Source: Rubripirellula lacrimiformis
GTDB taxonomy: Bacteria > Planctomycetota > Planctomycetia > Pirellulales > Pirellulaceae
Assembly (NCBI RefSeq): GCF_007741535.1
Contig: NZ_CP036525.1
Location: 6,386,001-6,450,000 of the forward strand
DNA length: 64,000 nt
Reading direction: 5' to 3'
In this document: in pieces, positions 54,478 to 61,879 of the stretch
Layout of the letters: every line of letters begins with the position of its first letter
Position numbering within the stretch: the first letter of the stretch is position 1
The notes under the pieces: model-generated
Seen by the model: only the letters and a program-made list of their open reading frames with translations
Database searches by the model: none
Told to the model about the DNA's origin: nothing
Translations under genes and position numbers: made by a program

Positions 54478-54686
54478 TTGCACACAGCCACCCCGCACTT
54501 TACCGCTACAACCGCTAAAGTCGGCACAAGCCGAACGCCGAAGATGTCTTGGTAGGCACGCGTCGGCAGCGCCGATGTGGCTGCGTGGAATCTTCGTTCG
54601 TTCACGTCGAATCCCACCAGCCCCAGGAAGCTTCCGCAGAGTGCCACCTGCAATTTGGTCTTCGCCTTTTCTCGTGACAGCAACGT

Positions 54687-55256
54687 ATGGCCGTATCGGA
54701 TACCACCATTGCCTATTTCACCGTGGTCGAGGACGAACGCACCGGATGGACCGGTGGTTTGTTGTTGCTCAACAGCGGTGGACGACCGCTCGAGTTTCAG
54801 TGCACGCTACCGGTACGCCCGTCGCGAGCACATGAAATCCTGTATGGACCGACTCTTCGCGATCACATCATCGGGGAAGTGATCGGTCCGTTGCTAGCAA
54901 AGAAAGTTCGCACACCGATCAGCCTGTTGTGTGTGGACCAACCCGAAGCGCTCGTGATCAGCCAATCCACTTCGTTCCCGATCGCGTTGGTCGTCGAAGC
55001 GGCGGAAGCCGACGAAGGCCCGATCCAGGATGATACGTTGATCGGTTCGGGCGAGGTGATGTTGGCGGGGTCCAAACTGCTGGTACCGATGGAACGGATC
55101 GAACAGGTATCGGCGTTGGCCGAAAAGCTGATCGATCTTCCCGATGCGGTGGAACCGTTCGAACGGATCCGCGAAGCGATCAAAGAAGCACAATCGCAAA
55201 TTGCTAGGGCGCAAAACACCGCCGCCGCAACTCCGCGTATCGCCGACGCCGCCTAG
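54687..55256 (+). CDS. conserved hypothetical protein upstream of the SNF2 helicase
   Basis: The 189-residue soluble protein starts 'MAVSDTTIAYFTVVEDERTGWTGGLLLLNSGGRPLEFQCTLP' in two beta-rich pieces. Next come 'RDHIIGEVIGPLLAKKVRTPISLLCVDQPEAL' and a helical end ('MERIEQVSALAEKLIDLPDAVEPFERIREAIKEAQ'). No known domain. The SNF2 gene follows on the same strand 85 bp later, so they may be one transcript and act in the same process. Confidence 0.75.
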   Translation: MAVSDTTIAYFTVVEDERTGWTGGLLLLNSGGRPLEFQCTLPVRPSRAHEILYGPTLRDHIIGEVIGPLLAKKVRTPISLLCVDQPEALVISQSTSFPIALVVEAAEADEGPIQDDTLIGSGEVMLAGSKLLVPMERIEQVSALAEKLIDLPDAVEPFERIREAIKEAQSQIARAQNTAAATPRIADAA

Positions 55257-55341
55257 CGTCCGGGTACAAAGGTTTCCTATTGCAGGGAGTAGTGGATCTT
55301 GTGAAAGATCCTGCCGTTTAGCGATTTCCAACAAAGACCAG

Positions 55342-57120
55342 ATGCGTCCGAATCCATTGACACGCAGCATTGAATCCAAAGTCATGACCCCACGGCACGA
55401 TCACTCGGGAATCACCGCCCAGATCGACTTGGCCAACAGTTGGTCGGCCGATTCACTGGTCCCCTCGGACACCTATGAACTGTCGTTCGATGCGATCAAG
55501 CCGCGTTCGCTGCCGATCCGAGTCTCGCCGCTGAAGACGCGTGTGACCGGATTCATGTTCCCCGAAGCGAACCAGTGGATACCGCCCAAGCCGCCGCCGA
55601 GTCAAACCAGCGAAGACAAAGAAGCGATCGAAAAGGTGCGCCGTCGCTACAAGACGATCAAACATCACCGGGTCAAACCGCCCAACGATGTCGTCAAGCT
55701 GCAGGACCGTCTTTACTATCTGCTGCAGCCGCCGCTGGATCTGTTGGTCGGCAGCGGCCAATTGAATTTCCCATTCGATCCCTTCGCCTATCAATTGGAC
55801 GGGATCGCTTTCTTGTTCCCACGCTATGCCGCCGTGCTGGCCGATGAAATGGGTTTGGGAAAAACGATGCAAGCGATCAGCACGATCCGTTTGCTGCTTT
55901 GCAGCGGCGAGGTCCGCAGCGTGCTGCTGGTGTGTCCCAAACCATTGGTGACCAACTGGCTGCGTGAGTTCAGCGTCTGGGCACCCGAGATTCCGGTGAC
56001 GGCAATCGAAGGCAACGCGGCCAAACGCGAACACGCTTGGCGATCGCCAGAGATCCCCGTCAAAGTCGCCAACTACGAACTGTTGATGCGAGACAAAGAA
56101 ACGGTCTTGGAAAGTGGACTGCATTTCGATCTGGTCGCACTTGACGAAGCCCAACGGATCAAAAACCGCAACAGCACGACCAGCGAAATTGTCCGCGCGA
56201 TCCCACGCACTCGGTCGTGGGCGCTGACCGGCACGCCGGTTGAAAACTCGCCTGACGACCTGGTGGGAATCTTCGATTACCTGTCGCCCGGTTACCTGAA
56301 GGTTGGCATGCCGATGGCCGAAATGGCCAAACGGTCCAAGGACTACATCATGCGTCGCACCAAAGACATGGTGATGAACGACATGCCACCGAAACTGTAC
56401 CGCGATGCCGAACTAGACCTTACACCGGAACAATGGGCGACCTACGAACAAGCCGAATCCGAAGGCATCGTCAAGCTAGAGGAAATGGATCAAGAGCTGA
56501 CGATCCAGCACGTCTTTGAATTGGTGCTAAGACTGAAACAGATCTGCAACTTCGACCCGCCCACCGGCAGCAGCGTCAAACTGGAACGCATGGTCGCTGA
56601 CATGGAAGAGGTCGTCGCCAGCGGCAAGAAGGCAATCGTGTTCAGCCAATGGGTCAATAGCATCGACAAGATGCTGCCCGCGATGCAGCGTTTCGGACCT
56701 CTGGAATACCACGGTCGGGTCCCGCATAAAAAACGCGATGGCGTCATCGACCAGTTCAAAAACGATCCCAATTGCAGCGTGATCTTGATGAGCTACGGTG
56801 CCGGCAGCGTGGGCTTGAATCTGCAGTTCTGTGAATACGTTTTCTTGTTTGACCGATGGTGGAATCCGGCGATCGAGGATCAAGCGATCAATCGGGCCCA
56901 CCGTATCGGCGCCCGCGGTGCGGTGACCGTCACGCGGATGTTGGCGATGAATACGATCGAGCAACGGATCGCATCGGTATTGGACGAAAAACGCCAAATG
57001 TTTGACGCCCTGTTCAGCGACCAGTCCGGCCCGACCAAGGGCAGTGGCGGCGGGCTTAGCCGCGACGAAATCTTCGGTTTGTTCGATTTACGAGCCCCCG
57101 GTGGCAAGAAGGTCGCCTGA
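55342..57120 (+). CDS. SNF2-family helicase/ATPase
   Basis: A Swi2/Snf2 DNA translocase of 592 residues from ATG 55342; ATG 55384 is also possible and the open frame goes back to 55144 inside the previous gene. Motif I is 'LADEMGLGKTMQAISTI', motif II 'ALDEAQRIKNRNS' (DEAQ in place of the common DEAH), motif III 'ALTGTPVENSPDDL', motif IV 'IVFSQW', and motifs V-VI 'YGAGSVGLNLQFCEYVFLFDRWWNP' and 'QAINRAHRIGARGAVTV'. The N-terminal 150 residues lack a SWIM zinc finger and are not assigned. Such bacterial proteins resemble the RapA/HepA-like remodellers. Likely role: remodelling protein-DNA or RNA polymerase complexes. Confidence 0.92.
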   Translation: MRPNPLTRSIESKVMTPRHDHSGITAQIDLANSWSADSLVPSDTYELSFDAIKPRSLPIRVSPLKTRVTGFMFPEANQWIPPKPPPSQTSEDKEAIEKVRRRYKTIKHHRVKPPNDVVKLQDRLYYLLQPPLDLLVGSGQLNFPFDPFAYQLDGIAFLFPRYAAVLADEMGLGKTMQAISTIRLLLCSGEVRSVLLVCPKPLVTNWLREFSVWAPEIPVTAIEGNAAKREHAWRSPEIPVKVANYELLMRDKETVLESGLHFDLVALDEAQRIKNRNSTTSEIVRAIPRTRSWALTGTPVENSPDDLVGIFDYLSPGYLKVGMPMAEMAKRSKDYIMRRTKDMVMNDMPPKLYRDAELDLTPEQWATYEQAESEGIVKLEEMDQELTIQHVFELVLRLKQICNFDPPTGSSVKLERMVADMEEVVASGKKAIVFSQWVNSIDKMLPAMQRFGPLEYHGRVPHKKRDGVIDQFKNDPNCSVILMSYGAGSVGLNLQFCEYVFLFDRWWNPAIEDQAINRAHRIGARGAVTVTRMLAMNTIEQRIASVLDEKRQMFDALFSDQSGPTKGSGGGLSRDEIFGLFDLRAPGGKKVA

Positions 57121-57241
57121 GAATCGGCTCTGCTGCGGCCTTTTCTAGCGGCACCGGTGGCCCCGAGTGCGTATCGTTTCGGCTAAGATGTCAGTCCCAT
57201 CACTTGGATACTGTCACCTTCTTGGAACATGCGCCGCAACG

Positions 57242-58246
57242 ATGAGCACCTCCGTAGAATCCATGCAGGCCGATGCCGCGCAGTTTCGTGACCGCTACAA
57301 CGCCGTCCGCGAAATGATCGGTCGCGTCATCGTTGGCCATGATGACATCGTCCACGGCGTCCTAACGGCGATCCTGTGTGGCGGCCACTGCCTGCTAGAA
57401 GGCGTTCCCGGCTTGGGCAAAACCATGCTGGTGCGAACGCTGGCAGAAGTATTGGACCTCGATTTCAACCGTGTTCAATTCACGCCTGACCTGATGCCCG
57501 CAGACATCTTGGGCACCAACATGATTGTCGAGGACGACGCTGGACGACGGAAGTTCGAATTTCAAAAGGGGCCGGTCTTTACCCAGATCTTGTTGGCTGA
57601 CGAAATCAACCGCGCCACGCCCAAAACGCAATCGGCCATGCTGGAAACGATGCAGGAAGGCACCGTCACCGCCGGCGGCAAACGATTCGAATTGGCCAAG
57701 CCGTTCTTTGTACTGGCAACACAAAACCCGATCGAACAGGAAGGCACCTATCCGCTGCCCGAGGCTCAGTTGGACCGGTTCCTGTTCAAGTTGGTGGTCG
57801 GCTACAGCAGCCGAGAAGACCTGAACATCATCGTAGATCGAACCACGCGTGGCGAAAAGATTTCGCTGGAAAAAGTGATGGACGGCACCGAGCTGATCAA
57901 GTGGCAGGGGATGGTTCGCCAAGTCATCCTGGCTCCGCACGTCCAAGATTATCTGGTTCGTTTGAATCTGGCGACTCATCCCGACGGACCGCATAGCGTC
58001 GATGCGACCAACCAATACGTTCGCTGGGGAGCCAGTCCACGGGGCGCACAAACGTTGGCGCTGGCGGCCAAAGTTCGCGCGCTACTGGATGGCCGTTTCA
58101 ACGTTTCTTTCGAAGACGTTCGACGTGTCTTCCTGCCGGCGATGCGGCACCGGGTACTGTTGAATTTCGAAGCTCAGGCCGAAGGCATCGAACCCGACAC
58201 CGTCCTGCTGGACATCCTGGAAAAGGTGCCCGACAAAGCGGACTGA
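57242..58246 (+). CDS. MoxR-family AAA+ ATPase
   Basis: The 334-residue protein starts at ATG 57242 (MSTSVESMQADAAQF); the open frame extends 25 codons further. Walker A is 'LEGVPGLGKTMLVRTLA', Walker B 'QILLADEINRATPKTQSAML', with sensor 1 'VLATQNPIEQEGTYPLPEAQLDRFLFK' and the C-terminal helical 'lid'. MoxR ATPases are chaperone-like and assemble complexes, usually with adjacent DUF58 and von Willebrand A genes. Here the next gene is an unrelated opposing acyltransferase, so the usual partners are missing at this spot. The envelope genes at 14566-20174 could be their counterparts. Confidence 0.93.
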   Translation: MSTSVESMQADAAQFRDRYNAVREMIGRVIVGHDDIVHGVLTAILCGGHCLLEGVPGLGKTMLVRTLAEVLDLDFNRVQFTPDLMPADILGTNMIVEDDAGRRKFEFQKGPVFTQILLADEINRATPKTQSAMLETMQEGTVTAGGKRFELAKPFFVLATQNPIEQEGTYPLPEAQLDRFLFKLVVGYSSREDLNIIVDRTTRGEKISLEKVMDGTELIKWQGMVRQVILAPHVQDYLVRLNLATHPDGPHSVDATNQYVRWGASPRGAQTLALAAKVRALLDGRFNVSFEDVRRVFLPAMRHRVLLNFEAQAEGIEPDTVLLDILEKVPDKAD

Positions 58247-58302
58247 ATACCAACTGCCCCCAATCGGTCAGTCGCCCGACCGTGGCCAGGGACGCTGGGG
58301 CT

Positions 58303-59319
58303 TCAGCAAAGCAGTTCTTTTTTCAGGAACAGCTTGCCGACATGAAATGCGACGTTCGAAAGAACCAGCACAACCACCAGTCGCAGGATCGATCCAACGA
58401 CACTGACATCCTCGGGATCGATCAACTTGTCGGCGACGGGCACGAAGAACAGGTGCAGGCAGTACAGCGACAAGCTGGTCGCTGCCAAATAGCTGACGAC
58501 GACATTCGTGCGGATGGCTGGGTTGCAAGCTGCAATCAGCAACCCGAATGCCGTGAACACCAATGATGATCGTGTGTACTGCGGAAACGCACATTGGTTG
58601 TATTGGAAATGGATCGAATCCAACATCCAGCGCCATTCGATTGCAGCCAACAGCGTGGCAAACACCACGCAGGCGACGGCAACTCGGCTGCGATTGTGGC
58701 GAAACGCTTCGCTCTTTTCCCATCGCGCCAACAGGACCGCCCCCAGCGCGTACGGAGCGAAGTTCAGGGGATTCCAGTAGGCCGCCAACAACGGGATCCG
58801 GAACTGTTGAGCTGCTAGCGGCATCAGTTCAACACCGATGACCGATGCGATCCATGCACAGCTGATCCATCGCGTTTTCAGCCTCGCTGCCAGATAGCAC
58901 AGGACGTAGCAGAACAACAGGCAGGAAAAGAAGTAGTAAAGCGTGTTGCCCGCCCGAAACACATATTCCAGCAACGGCAACGGGGACCTCGGGATGCTGT
59001 CGATCAGCTCGCCAACCGAACCCTCCCAAAGTTTCATCGCGAGCGGCCAAAACGCCAGCAGCAGGATGACGCGGCGGAGCGAGGATTTCAGCGTGCTTAG
59101 GCTCTGCGTTTTTCTCGCGAACAAAAAACACGCCACCGCCATGAAGGTCGGCACCGCTGCTAACAACACATGGAAATTGACGAAGTCGGATACACCGAAC
59201 GCGTGCTGAGTAAATTCGTCTGCCGAAAACACGTCCGAATGGGGGACGATCATCATGTGCCAAACCACGACTGAAACTGACATCCAGGCGCGTAGCCAAT
59301 CGATGCCTTCGATCCGCAT
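58303..59319 (-). CDS. acyltransferase family 3 membrane protein
   Basis: The 338-residue protein (ATG 59319, MRIEGIDWLRAWMSV; a GTG at 59349 is the alternative) has about ten membrane segments and the family's N-terminal 'IEGIDWLRAWMSVSVVVWHMMIV' with the conserved Arg and the His in the first helix. These enzymes O-acylate surface glycans or lipids using acyl-CoA. The C-terminal 'SLYCLHLFFVPVADKLI' resembles the family's tenth segment. Function beyond acylation is unknown. Confidence 0.88.
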   Translation of the reverse strand: MRIEGIDWLRAWMSVSVVVWHMMIVPHSDVFSADEFTQHAFGVSDFVNFHVLLAAVPTFMAVACFLFARKTQSLSTLKSSLRRVILLLAFWPLAMKLWEGSVGELIDSIPRSPLPLLEYVFRAGNTLYYFFSCLLFCYVLCYLAARLKTRWISCAWIASVIGVELMPLAAQQFRIPLLAAYWNPLNFAPYALGAVLLARWEKSEAFRHNRSRVAVACVVFATLLAAIEWRWMLDSIHFQYNQCAFPQYTRSSLVFTAFGLLIAACNPAIRTNVVVSYLAATSLSLYCLHLFFVPVADKLIDPEDVSVVGSILRLVVVLVLSNVAFHVGKLFLKKELLC

Positions 59320-59349
59320 TGGACGTTTGATTTCGCTGCTCGTTTGCAC

Positions 59350-59739
59350 CAGTTCAGTTGCATCCTAAAGAACGAAAAGGGAATGCAGCCTCACCTGGCT
59401 GCAGTCCGCATGCAAATGATTCTAACAACGCCGTTCCCAGCGATGCCCGCGTGCAAATCCACTCTGCCCCCAGCCATCGCCCTACGGAAACGGCAAACCG
59501 ATAGACGGTCAGAGATCGGGCGATGTGGCATCCTCGTCGGCCGACGCTTCGAAGAAGACCACCTGGTTGCTCGTAAAAAGCCAGACAGGAATCGTCGTCC
59601 CGTCATCCGCCTGACGACACAAACCGCTTCGACACCACCCGCCGGACAGAATCCACCACAACTAACTGGGGGGAACACGCAGATAATATCGTCATAAACG
59701 ATTCATTTCCGCCGTTCAAAGTTTGCAGGTCGACGCAGT
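59350..59739. other. gap between acyltransferase and PEP-CTERM genes
   Basis: No supported gene in about 390 bp between two divergent genes. Short frames on both strands have no domain or start signal. The promoter of the PEP-CTERM gene closes the region. Confidence 0.5.
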
Positions 59740-59768
59740 TTGACTAGATTCGAGTAGTGAACATTTAT
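59740..59768 (+). promoter_or_regulatory. candidate promoter of the PEP-CTERM gene
   Basis: TTGACT (59740-59745) and ATTTAT (59763-59768) are 17 bp apart. The transcript would start near 59775, downstream of the long frame's first codon (59757) and upstream of ATG 59823. Confidence 0.35.
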
Positions 59769-59822
59769 CTCACCGGCAGTCGACGCCGTTTACTACTTCC
59801 GAATATAGCCTTGGAAATTCCT

Positions 59823-60500
59823 ATGCTTTTCCGTGCTCTCCCAGCCGCATTCCTGGTCTGCCTCGTTGCTGTCCCGTGCAGCGCCGGCGTGGTTTATGAC
59901 TTAAACTACGACACGACAACGCCGACGTATGATCAAGCTGATCCTGGCTCCATTGCGACGATCATCATCCCGAACAGCAGTGGCGTCGCGGGTACAACGG
60001 GATTGCAGATCAATTTTGACACCACGGCCCCCAGTCCCACCGAACCAGGTCCATTTTCGGTCTCGTACTTCGCGAACGTAAACACCGGCACCTTTGTTGC
60101 TCCAACGTCGACGTCGCTATCGGACTATGTGTTTAGCTTCGATGCCAAAGTTGCTGGGCAAACAGCTTCCGATCCAAGTGGTCAGGCTACATTCCGCGCC
60201 AATGGAATTGAATACGTATTCGGCTATGCACCTACATCGGCATGGGAGACGTTTTCATTTGTGCTTGGGTCCGGCACGATTGCCCCGGTGGCCGATCTAA
60301 CAGTCGCCCCACAGTTCAAAATCAACCTGCTAGGAATCTCGAGCAAGTTTGGAAACGATACCGACAACACCTTGTTTGTCGATAATTTTCGCCTGACAGA
60401 AGTCACCGCAGTTCCAGAGCCTTCAAGCGCGCTGGCATTGATCGGTGTTGTGGGTGCAGCCATCGGATATCGCGTTCGACGCAAGCGATCGGCCGTCTAA
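59823..60500 (+). CDS. exported PEP-CTERM anchor protein
   Basis: From ATG 59823 the 225-residue product has a signal peptide (MLFRALPAAFLVCLVAVPCSAG), a beta-rich jelly-roll-like body ('FDTTAPSPTEPGPFSVSYFA', 'WETFSFVLGSGTIAP', 'NTLFVDNFRLTEV') and the C-terminal sorting signal 'AVPEPSSALALIGVVGAAIG' followed by YRVRRKR. PEP-CTERM proteins are cut by exosortase and attached to the surface or released into exopolymer. The exosortase gene is not in the window. A strong intrinsic terminator follows. Confidence 0.9.
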   Translation: MLFRALPAAFLVCLVAVPCSAGVVYDLNYDTTTPTYDQADPGSIATIIIPNSSGVAGTTGLQINFDTTAPSPTEPGPFSVSYFANVNTGTFVAPTSTSLSDYVFSFDAKVAGQTASDPSGQATFRANGIEYVFGYAPTSAWETFSFVLGSGTIAPVADLTVAPQFKINLLGISSKFGNDTDNTLFVDNFRLTEVTAVPEPSSALALIGVVGAAIGYRVRRKRSAV

Positions 60501-60572
60501 CGGTTGCTTTCCTCTTCGCTGCCAACAACGGCCTTGCAAACAACCGTTCATCACCAAATCCGTTCAACGATC

Positions 60573-60606
60573 AAGGCATCATCGCATTTGCGTTGGTGCC
60601 TTTTTT
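60573..60606 (+). terminator. intrinsic terminator of the PEP-CTERM gene
   Basis: AAGGCATCATCGC pairs with GCGTTGGTGCCTT (13 bp, one mismatch, one G-T) around an ATTT loop and leads into a run of six T residues. Confidence 0.85.
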
Positions 60607-60653
60607 CGTGCGATTCCAACCATCCTGGCTGCCCGCAGAATCTCGTAGCGAAA

Positions 60654-61376
60654 TCACATCCTCACAATGGCGTTCAGGATGAATGATCCGTACACCGACA
60701 TCAGCAGGACATAGATCCAATATGCCACCGCGCTGCGTGGGCCATGCCGAATGATCCACAGCCCGAACATCCATTTGGCGGACGTGATCAACATCCCCAC
60801 CCAGGCCAACTGCCCGGGATGCCGTCCCCATAGTCTGGCGACCAACATCGTTTCCACCAGCGCTGGCAATCCCATCATGATCGCGAACAAGCCCTTTCCG
60901 ATACTGATCCCATCGCCGCGCAGCCCGATCCACGCGTAGGGCAAGCACAGGCAGGCGGCCATCGCGATCATGGGCCCCCGCACGCTGCGGTCCTTCACCC
61001 ACTGTCCAACGCCCATTGCCAAGGCCATCACCTGGACCGCGCCGGCCACAGCGACCAATCCACGATCGGGCAACAGTCGCCCCGCCGCACATAGCGCGGC
61101 AACCGCCGTGATCGTGATCAGCAGTGCACGGATGCTGAACTGCCGCTGACGTGGCAGCGGTCGATCCGGTGCCGGCCCACCAAGTTTTAGAAACGGCAAA
61201 CAGACCCAGCCAGCCACTGCCAACATCAGCACCGCCAAGGCGGCTGGCGGCACCCAAGGCGACGGACGGCTTTGATCAGCGCCGGTCCAGTCATAGAACC
61301 CAGGGATCGATACGCCGACCACCAACGCGATCAGCGACAGGGCAAAGCCAATTCGATTCTGCTGGAATACGTCCAT
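60654..61376 (-). CDS. integral membrane protein of unknown function
   Basis: The 240-residue protein (ATG 61376, MDVFQQNRIGFAL) has about seven hydrophobic segments, among them 'IGFALSLIALVVGVSIPG', 'ALAVLMLAVAGWVCLPF', 'ALLITITAVAALCAAGRLL', 'GAVQVMALAMGV' and 'AVAYWIYVLLMSVYGSFILNAIV'. Loops are short. I recognise no family. It is convergent with the PEP-CTERM gene. Confidence 0.75.
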   Translation of the reverse strand: MDVFQQNRIGFALSLIALVVGVSIPGFYDWTGADQSRPSPWVPPAALAVLMLAVAGWVCLPFLKLGGPAPDRPLPRQRQFSIRALLITITAVAALCAAGRLLPDRGLVAVAGAVQVMALAMGVGQWVKDRSVRGPMIAMAACLCLPYAWIGLRGDGISIGKGLFAIMMGLPALVETMLVARLWGRHPGQLAWVGMLITSAKWMFGLWIIRHGPRSAVAYWIYVLLMSVYGSFILNAIVRM

Positions 61377-61382
61377 TTGCAT

Positions 61383-61879
61383 CCTATCGGCCCGCTGCTC
61401 TGGTATTCAGAGCCTTGGTTCCAGAGCCCGTTCTCGGCAAGGCACTGCGCCGGTTTCTGGACGAAATGCAAATGGGTGAATGGTTCACGAATCTCTGGAA
61501 CGCGGATCCGCGATGACCGAAAAAGCGATGCTTTACGAAAGATTCCGTGGATCAGATCGCTGACCCGCCACGTCCAACGGGGGGAGTCGATTCGATTCTG
61601 GAAGCTTCGGCATTGGAATCCGCCGGAATTCACCGCTCGGACAAGACTTCTGACCAAGTCCGCGACGCCCAAAAGGAAGCCCGCGCCCGGAAATGGCGGC
61701 ACGCCGATCCCCCACCGACACTATCGGGGGTGACTTGGATTCCGTTGGCGACCGCCCATCGGTTACTGTCTTTTTTTAGTTTTGCATGGCACACTGCGTA
61801 ACATTCGGCGTTCCATGTTTAGCGATGCAGTTCCAGCACATCAGTTCACGTATTTCAACGCAGCTCGGATAACCAAGTC
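61383..61879. other. gap with no gene recognised
   Basis: About 500 bp between the start of the membrane-protein gene and the beta-helix gene. Frames of about 60-150 codons exist on both strands but none has a domain, start signal or signal peptide. An AT-rich stretch near 61770-61800 probably contains the promoter of the beta-helix gene. Confidence 0.5.

Noticed and set aside
59391-59678. Minus-strand frame of 95 codons in a gap
   Set aside because: Arg/Cys-rich composition, no start signal and no recognisable domain.
61272-61733. Plus-strand frame upstream of the beta-helix gene
   Set aside because: It overlaps the 5' end of the membrane-protein gene in antisense and lacks any domain.
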